Shown here one piece after another: positions 59,818 to 64,000 of a stretch of DNA of 64,000 nt (position 1 is its first letter; each line of letters begins with the position of its first letter). Position numbers and translations under genes: made by a program. Under the pieces are notes generated by a model, which was not told where the DNA came from, did not search any database, and saw nothing but the letters and a program-made list of their open reading frames with translations. Source of the stretch: Prauserella muralis (lineage in GTDB: Bacteria > Actinomycetota > Actinomycetes > Mycobacteriales > Pseudonocardiaceae); NCBI RefSeq assembly GCF_003202285.1, contig NZ_MASW01000001.1, positions 1,364,001 to 1,428,000 of the forward strand, written 5' to 3'.

Positions 59818-61085
59818 GCCAGGACGCCCAGGTCATCGTCGTCGGGGCCGGCCCAGCCGGATCGACGGCCGCCACCTACCTCGCCCGTGCGGGCGTCGAC
59901 GTGCTGCTGCTGGAGAAGACGACGTTCCCGCGCGAGAAGGTCTGCGGCGACGGGCTCACCCCGCGTGGCGTGAAGCAGCTCATCGACCTGGGCATCGACA
60001 CCAGCAGGGACGCGGGCTGGGTGCACAGCAGGGGGCTGCGCATCCTCACCGGCGAGCTGACCCTGGAGCTGGACTGGCCGGAGCTGACCAGCTACCCGCC
60101 CTACGGCGTCGCGCGCACGCGCCAGGACTTCGACGACCTGCTGGCCAGGACCGCCGTCAAGGCGGGCGCCCGGCTGCAGGAGCGCACCACCGTCACCGGC
60201 GCGATCACCGACGAGCGCACCGGCCGCGTCGTCGGCGTGGAGGCGAAGACGGGCGAGGACAAGCGCCCCGTCAGCTACCGTGCGCCGCTGGTGCTGGCGT
60301 GCGACGGCGTGTCCGCGCGGCTGGCGCTGTCGGCGGGCATCGAGAAGAACGAGAAGCGCCCGATGGGCGTGGCCGTGCGCCGCTACTACCGCAGTCCCCG
60401 GCACGACGACGAGTTCATCGAGGGCCATCTGGAGCTGTGGGACCGCAGCGATCCGCGCAGGCCCAAGCTGCTGCCCGGCTACGGCTGGGCGTTCCCGCTC
60501 GGCGACGGCACGGTGAACGTCGGGCTCGGCATGCTGTCGACGTCGGCGGCGTTCCGCAACACCGACTACCGCGCCTTGCTGCGGACCTGGCTCGACTCCA
60601 CACCGGCGGAATGGGGCTACCGCGAGGAGAACGCGGTGGGCCGCATCGGCGGGGCCGGGCTGCCGATGGGCTTCAACCGCACGCCGCACTACCGCGCCGG
60701 GCTGCTGCTGCTCGGCGACGCGGGCGGCATGGTGAGCCCGTTCAACGGCGAGGGCATCTCGGCGGCGATGGAGTCGGCGCAGCTGGCCGCCGAGCACGTC
60801 GTGCAGGCCCTCGCCCGCCCGGAGGGCCCGTCGCGGGAACGGGCGCTGAGTGGGTATCCGAGGGCGCTGGCGGAGCTGATGGGCGGCTACTACCGGCTGG
60901 GCAACCTCTTCGCCAAGGCGATCGGCAAGCCCGCCGTCATGCGGGCCGCGACGAAGTACGGGCTGCGCGTCAACGCGCTGATTCCGTTGGTGTACAAGGG
61001 CCTCTCCGGCTGCTACGACGCCAGCGGCGGCGACGGGGTGGACCGCCTGATCTCGCTGCTCGCGAAGGCCACCCCCAGCGCCTGA
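59814..61085 (+). CDS. menJ: Menaquinone reductase MenJ (geranylgeranyl reductase family)
   Basis: 423-residue FAD-dependent reductase that saturates one isoprene unit of menaquinone. Motifs: VIVVGAGPAGSTAATYLARAG (FAD Rossmann), FPREKVCGDGLTPRG, ACDGVSARLALSAGI, LPGYGWAFPLGDGTVNVGLG, the second FAD motif LLLGDAGGMVSPFNGEGISAAMESA and ELMGGYYRLGNLFAKAIG. It matches Rv0561c. It follows menG directly and is the last gene before the nuo operon. Confidence 0.93.
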   Translation: MSQDAQVIVVGAGPAGSTAATYLARAGVDVLLLEKTTFPREKVCGDGLTPRGVKQLIDLGIDTSRDAGWVHSRGLRILTGELTLELDWPELTSYPPYGVARTRQDFDDLLARTAVKAGARLQERTTVTGAITDERTGRVVGVEAKTGEDKRPVSYRAPLVLACDGVSARLALSAGIEKNEKRPMGVAVRRYYRSPRHDDEFIEGHLELWDRSDPRRPKLLPGYGWAFPLGDGTVNVGLGMLSTSAAFRNTDYRALLRTWLDSTPAEWGYREENAVGRIGGAGLPMGFNRTPHYRAGLLLLGDAGGMVSPFNGEGISAAMESAQLAAEHVVQALARPEGPSRERALSGYPRALAELMGGYYRLGNLFAKAIGKPAVMRAATKYGLRVNALIPLVYKGLSGCYDASGGDGVDRLISLLAKATPSA

Positions 61086-61272
61086 CACGTGGGAAAACTC
61101 ACAGGACACGCGTACTAGGTTCGCGCGTTCCGCCTCGGGTGTCCGTTTTCGCCCTGGTCTCAGCCTTGCGACGACGGCGCGTGACGTTCCTGTGACCGGC
61201 GAGGTTAGGTAAGCCTTATACCACGGGGACTAGCGACAGGATGTGAGTCGCGTCTTACACTTGCTCCATGCC

Positions 61273-61290
61273 TTGTGAACCGCTTCACAA
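61273..61290 (+). promoter_or_regulatory. Rex operator 1 upstream of nuoA
   Basis: TTGTGAACCGCTTCACAA is an exact match to the Rex operator pattern TTGTGAAnnnnTTCACAA. Confidence 0.88.
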
Positions 61291-61304
61291 CCTCGTCGGG
61301 AAGC

Positions 61305-61322
61305 TTGTGAACCATTTCACAA
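61305..61322 (+). promoter_or_regulatory. Rex operator 2 upstream of nuoA
   Basis: TTGTGAACCATTTCACAA is a second exact match, 32 bases (about three helical turns) from the first, so two Rex dimers would bind the same DNA face. Confidence 0.88.
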
Positions 61323-61500
61323 GCGACCGGGCGCCGAGGGGCGGGGACCGGGGTGGATGAACACCGGCGGTAAGGGTGCCCTAACCCTCGGAGGTGTGAC
61401 CAAGGTCCCTTAGGGTGCCGCCAGGAACGTCGCACAACACACGTCCGTAACGCAGCGGCGCGGAAAGGATGGTGCCGCAGTGAACTCCACAGGAGCGTCG

Positions 61501-61896
61501 ATGGTGCTGGCACAGGAGAGCGCGGCGACCGGTATCGGCATCTACCTGCCGCTGGTCCTGCTCTTCGCACTGGCGCTCGCGTTCGCCGTGTTCTCCGTGC
61601 TGCTGGGCCCCCTGGTCGGTCCGCAGCGGTACAACAAGGCCAAGCAGGCGGCCTACGAGTGCGGCATCGAGCCCTCCCCGCAGCCGCTCGTCGGAGCGGG
61701 CCGGATGCCCGTCGCCTACTACGTCACGGCGATGCTGTTCATCCTGTTCGACATCGAGATGGTGTTCCTGTTCCCGTACGCCGTGTCGGCCGACGCGCTC
61801 GGCCTGTGGGGCGTGGGCGCCGTCACCCTGTTCATCGCGACCTTCTTCATCGCCGACTTCTACGTGTGGCGGCGCGGCGGGCTGGATTGGAACTAG
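61501..61896 (+). CDS. nuoA: NADH-quinone oxidoreductase subunit A
   Basis: Membrane subunit of complex I at the junction with the peripheral arm. The 131-residue protein has three helices (YLPLVLLFALALAFAVFSVLLG; VTAMLFILFDIEMVFLFPYAV; LFIATFFIADFYVW) and the conserved KQAAYECGIEPSPQP loop with its cysteine. ATG 61501 has AGGAG five bases upstream and is preferred; GTG 61480, with GGAAAGG 11 bases upstream, would add seven residues. First gene of the nuo operon, under the Rex sites. Confidence 0.95.
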   Translation: MVLAQESAATGIGIYLPLVLLFALALAFAVFSVLLGPLVGPQRYNKAKQAAYECGIEPSPQPLVGAGRMPVAYYVTAMLFILFDIEMVFLFPYAVSADALGLWGVGAVTLFIATFFIADFYVWRRGGLDWN

Positions 61897-61902
61897 AAGA
61901 TC

Positions 61903-62451
61903 ATGGGTCTGGAAGAGAATCTCCCCAACGGCATCCTGCTGGCCAGCCTGGAGAAGGTGGTCAACTGGGCCCGTAAGAACTCGCTGTGGCCCGCCACGTT
62001 CGGCCTGGCCTGCTGCGCCATCGAGATGATGACCACCGGCGGGTCCCGGTACGACATCGCGCGGTTCGGCATGGAGCGCTTCAGCGCCACCCCCCGGCAG
62101 GCCGACCTGATGATCGTCGCGGGCCGCGTGACGCAGAAGATGGCGCCGGTGCTGCGGCAGATCTACGACCAGATGGCCGAGCCGAAGTGGGTGCTCGCCA
62201 TGGGTGTCTGCGCCTCGTCCGGCGGCATGTTCAACAACTACGCCGTCGTGCAGGGCGTCGACCACATCGTCCCCGTCGACATGTACCTGCCGGGGTGCCC
62301 GCCGCGACCGGAGATGCTGCTCGACGCGATCCTGAAGCTGCACGCCAAGATCCAGGACGAGCCGATGGGCCCGCGCCGTGCCGCGCTGCGCGCCGCCAGC
62401 GGCGAGCGCACCGAGATCATCCCGTCCTCCGTCAAGTACGCGAAGAAGTAG
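61903..62451 (+). CDS. nuoB: NADH-quinone oxidoreductase subunit B
   Basis: 182-residue iron-sulfur subunit that carries cluster N2, which hands electrons to menaquinone. Cluster cysteines are visible in [29 protein letters not shown] and [15 protein letters not shown]. It starts 6 bases after nuoA. The C-terminal tail ([14 protein letters not shown]) is slightly longer than the minimum. Confidence 0.97.
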   Translation: MGLEENLPNGILLASLEKVVNWARKNSLWPATFGLACCAIEMMTTGGSRYDIARFGMERFSATPRQADLMIVAGRVTQKMAPVLRQIYDQMAEPKWVLAMGVCASSGGMFNNYAVVQGVDHIVPVDMYLPGCPPRPEMLLDAILKLHAKIQDEPMGPRRAALRAASGERTEIIPSSVKYAKK

Positions 62452-62457
62452 GCCGCG

Positions 62458-63228
62458 ATGCCCGAGAACGACCCAGACAAGCCAGAGACCGGCGGAGAGC
62501 TGTCCAGCGCGGAGCGTGCCGAGAGCGGTGTGGAGCCGAAGGGCGCCGAGCCCGCCCGGCCCGCCGAGCCGGTCATCGCGGGCCGCGAGCGCAAGGGCAT
62601 GTTCGGCGTCTCCGGCACCGGTGACACGTCCGGCTACGGCGGCCTGCGGCTGCCCGCCTACTCGCCGCCGCCCGCCGAGCGGCCCTACGGCGGCTGGTTC
62701 GACGAGTTCGCCGACGAGTTCTTCGCCGCGCTCGCCGACAACGGGATCCCCGCCGAGGCGATCCAGCAGGTGACCGTGGACCGCGGTGAGATCACGTTCT
62801 ACGTCGCCCGCGAGCACCTGGTGGAGGTCTGCCGCACGCTGCGCGACGACGAGGGCCTGCGCTTCGAGCTCTGCAGTTCGGTGTCCGGGGTGGACTACGG
62901 CGTGGACGTGCCGCAGCGCCTGCACTCGGTGTACCACCTGACGTCGATGACCTACCGGCGGCGCATCCGGCTGGAGGTCACGCTCGATGCCGACGACCCC
63001 CACGTGCCGTCCATTGTGGAGGTCTACCCGACGGCCGACTGGCAGGAGCGGGAGGCGTGGGACATGTTCGGAATCGTCTACGACGGTCACCCCGCGCTCA
63101 CCCGGATCCTCATGCCGGACGACTGGGACGGCCACCCGCAGCGCAAGGACTACCCGCTCGGCGGGATCCCGGTGGAGTACAAGGGCGCGGAGATCCCGCC
63201 GCCCGATACGCGGAGGTCCTACTCATGA
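62458..63228 (+). CDS. nuoC: NADH-quinone oxidoreductase subunit C
   Basis: 256-residue peripheral arm subunit. A polar N-terminal extension of about 75 residues ([19 protein letters not shown] onward) precedes the 30-kDa domain, which ends with the signature [34 protein letters not shown] and [15 protein letters not shown]. The extension is typical of actinobacterial NuoC. Its stop codon overlaps a 13-codon open frame that leads into nuoD. Confidence 0.95.
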   Translation: MPENDPDKPETGGELSSAERAESGVEPKGAEPARPAEPVIAGRERKGMFGVSGTGDTSGYGGLRLPAYSPPPAERPYGGWFDEFADEFFAALADNGIPAEAIQQVTVDRGEITFYVAREHLVEVCRTLRDDEGLRFELCSSVSGVDYGVDVPQRLHSVYHLTSMTYRRRIRLEVTLDADDPHVPSIVEVYPTADWQEREAWDMFGIVYDGHPALTRILMPDDWDGHPQRKDYPLGGIPVEYKGAEIPPPDTRRSYS

Positions 63229-63266
63229 CGCCGCCGAGGCACTCTCTCCAGCTGGAGGCGCAATGA
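63225..63266 (+). other. 13-codon open frame linking nuoC and nuoD
   Basis: ATG overlaps the nuoC stop (ATGA). The frame reads [13 protein letters not shown] and its TGA overlaps the nuoD ATG (ATGA). It also contains the nuoD Shine-Dalgarno GGAGG. It may couple translation across the gap; a peptide function is not supported. Confidence 0.35.
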
Positions 63267-64000
63267 CGACCAGCGATCGGCTCGCCGACGCCACGACCGG
63301 CACCGACACCACAGCCGAGGGCAGCGACAGCGCCCGGTACGCCGAGCACCGCGAGACCACCGAGGGCCGCGTCTACACGGTCAGCGGCGGTGACTGGGAC
63401 GACGTCCTCTCCGATGCCACGCACGACGAGCGCATGGTCATCAACATGGGCCCGCAGCACCCGTCGACGCACGGCGTGCTCCGGCTCGTGCTGGAGATGG
63501 AGGGCGAGACCGTCACCCAGCTCCGCTCGGTCATCGGCTACCTGCACACCGGGATCGAGAAGAACTGCGAGTACCGCACCTGGACCCAGGGCGTCACGTT
63601 CGTGACGCGCATGGACTACCTGGCGCCGCTGTCCAACGAGATGGGCTACTGCCTCGCGGTGGAGAAGCTGCTCGGCATCGAGGCGCCCCGCAGGGCACAG
63701 CTGCTGCGCGTGCTGCTGCTGGAGATCAACCGCATCGGCTCGCACCTCGTCTACATCGCCACCGGCGGCATGGAGCTGGGCGCCACCACGGCCATGACGC
63801 TGGGCTTCCGCGAGCGCGAGGAGGTGCTGCACCTGCTGGAGTACCTCACCGGCCTGCGCATGAACCACGCTTTCATCCGCCCAGGCGGGCTCGCGCAGGA
63901 CATGCCGGACGACTTCCACGAGGTCGTCTCCAAGTTCTGCGACGTGATGGACGAGCGGCTTCCGCTCTACGACAAGCTGTTCACCGGCCAGCCGATCTGG
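63263..64000 (+). CDS. nuoD: NADH-quinone oxidoreductase subunit D (3' end outside window)
   Basis: 49-kDa subunit of the quinone-binding pocket; the first 246 codons are present and the gene runs off the right edge. After a polar 55-residue lead come [77 protein letters not shown] and [11 protein letters not shown], with the conserved quinone-site His-Pro-Ser-Thr-His. GGAGG lies four bases before the ATG. Confidence 0.96.
   Translation, partial: MTTSDRLADATTGTDTTAEGSDSARYAEHRETTEGRVYTVSGGDWDDVLSDATHDERMVINMGPQHPSTHGVLRLVLEMEGETVTQLRSVIGYLHTGIEKNCEYRTWTQGVTFVTRMDYLAPLSNEMGYCLAVEKLLGIEAPRRAQLLRVLLLEINRIGSHLVYIATGGMELGATTAMTLGFREREEVLHLLEYLTGLRMNHAFIRPGGLAQDMPDDFHEVVSKFCDVMDERLPLYDKLFTGQPIW

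Larger units (their letters stand above)
61086..61500. other. nuo operon upstream region
   Basis: A 415-base regulatory region between menJ and nuoA. It holds two Rex operators (61273, 61305), a TTAGGT sequence at 61205-61210 with partial likeness to a DtxR/IdeR iron box, and several TAAGGG/CCCTAA-type short inverted motifs at 61371-61413 where the core promoter may lie. No gene was recognised. Confidence 0.6.

Overview
The window is 64 kb of high-GC actinobacterial chromosome, most likely from the Pseudonocardiaceae (Amycolatopsis, Saccharomonospora or Prauserella type). Evidence: mycothiol synthesis (mshA), a menaquinone pathway with a MenJ reductase, SenX3-RegX3, bS22, a BldC regulator, a BldN-like sigma factor and many GTG starts. 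From memory, gene order follows the M. tuberculosis block from about Rv0481c to Rv0561c almost gene for gene. The exceptions are a few insertions and a complex I operon joined at the right end. No rRNA, tRNA, CRISPR array, phage gene or insertion sequence was seen.

Layout. 0-10 kb: cell wall and redox genes (DUF2505, murB, short-chain dehydrogenase, L,D-transpeptidase, hydrolase, mshA, YbjN), a reverse-strand 6C RNA, gpmA, senX3-regX3 and a Ppx/GppA protein. 10-18 kb: a proline-rich membrane protein, sugar isomerase, thioesterase, proC, a small HTH protein, the 33-residue ribosomal protein bS22, a GalE-like protein, acyltransferase and a SerB1-type phosphatase. 18-25 kb: a DUF5667 protein and its BldN-like sigma factor, acyl-CoA ligase, glutaredoxin, a molybdopterin oxidoreductase and a fasciclin lipoprotein. 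25-37 kb: rex-hemA-hemC-hemD, hemB and hemL, with a short MgtE transporter, an M20 peptidase and a LacI regulator inserted. 36.6-41.5 kb: cytochrome c maturation (TlpA-like thioredoxin, CcdA, ResB, CcsA). 41.5-45.1 kb: a ParA/EspI-like ATPase facing a tandem-duplicated pair of genes, each pair being a helical protein with a type VII secretion-like YxxxD/E motif plus a DUF3558 lipoprotein. 45-61 kb: BldC, an Lrp regulator, Cds1, menaquinone genes (menA, menE, menB, menD, menG, menJ), an M1 peptidase, an inositol phosphatase and two glycosyltransferases. 61-64 kb: nuoA-D, with nuoD cut by the window end.

Most of the window serves one theme: redox cofactors and the respiratory chain. Heme synthesis, cytochrome c assembly, menaquinone synthesis and complex I lie side by side, and the NADH sensor Rex is encoded among them. 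One Rex-type operator lies before rex-hemA-hemC-hemD and two near-perfect ones lie before nuoA, so heme supply and NADH oxidation are probably co-regulated.

Points that stand out: the duplicated type VII-like module at 41.5-45.1 kb; the 6C RNA between YbjN and gpmA; at least 14 genes with a TANNNT box 6-8 bases before the start codon, which implies leaderless mRNAs; a family of 50-base hairpin repeats just after stop codons; a HemD fusion whose methyltransferase half has lost conserved motifs; and a possible BldN-type promoter before the DUF5667 gene.
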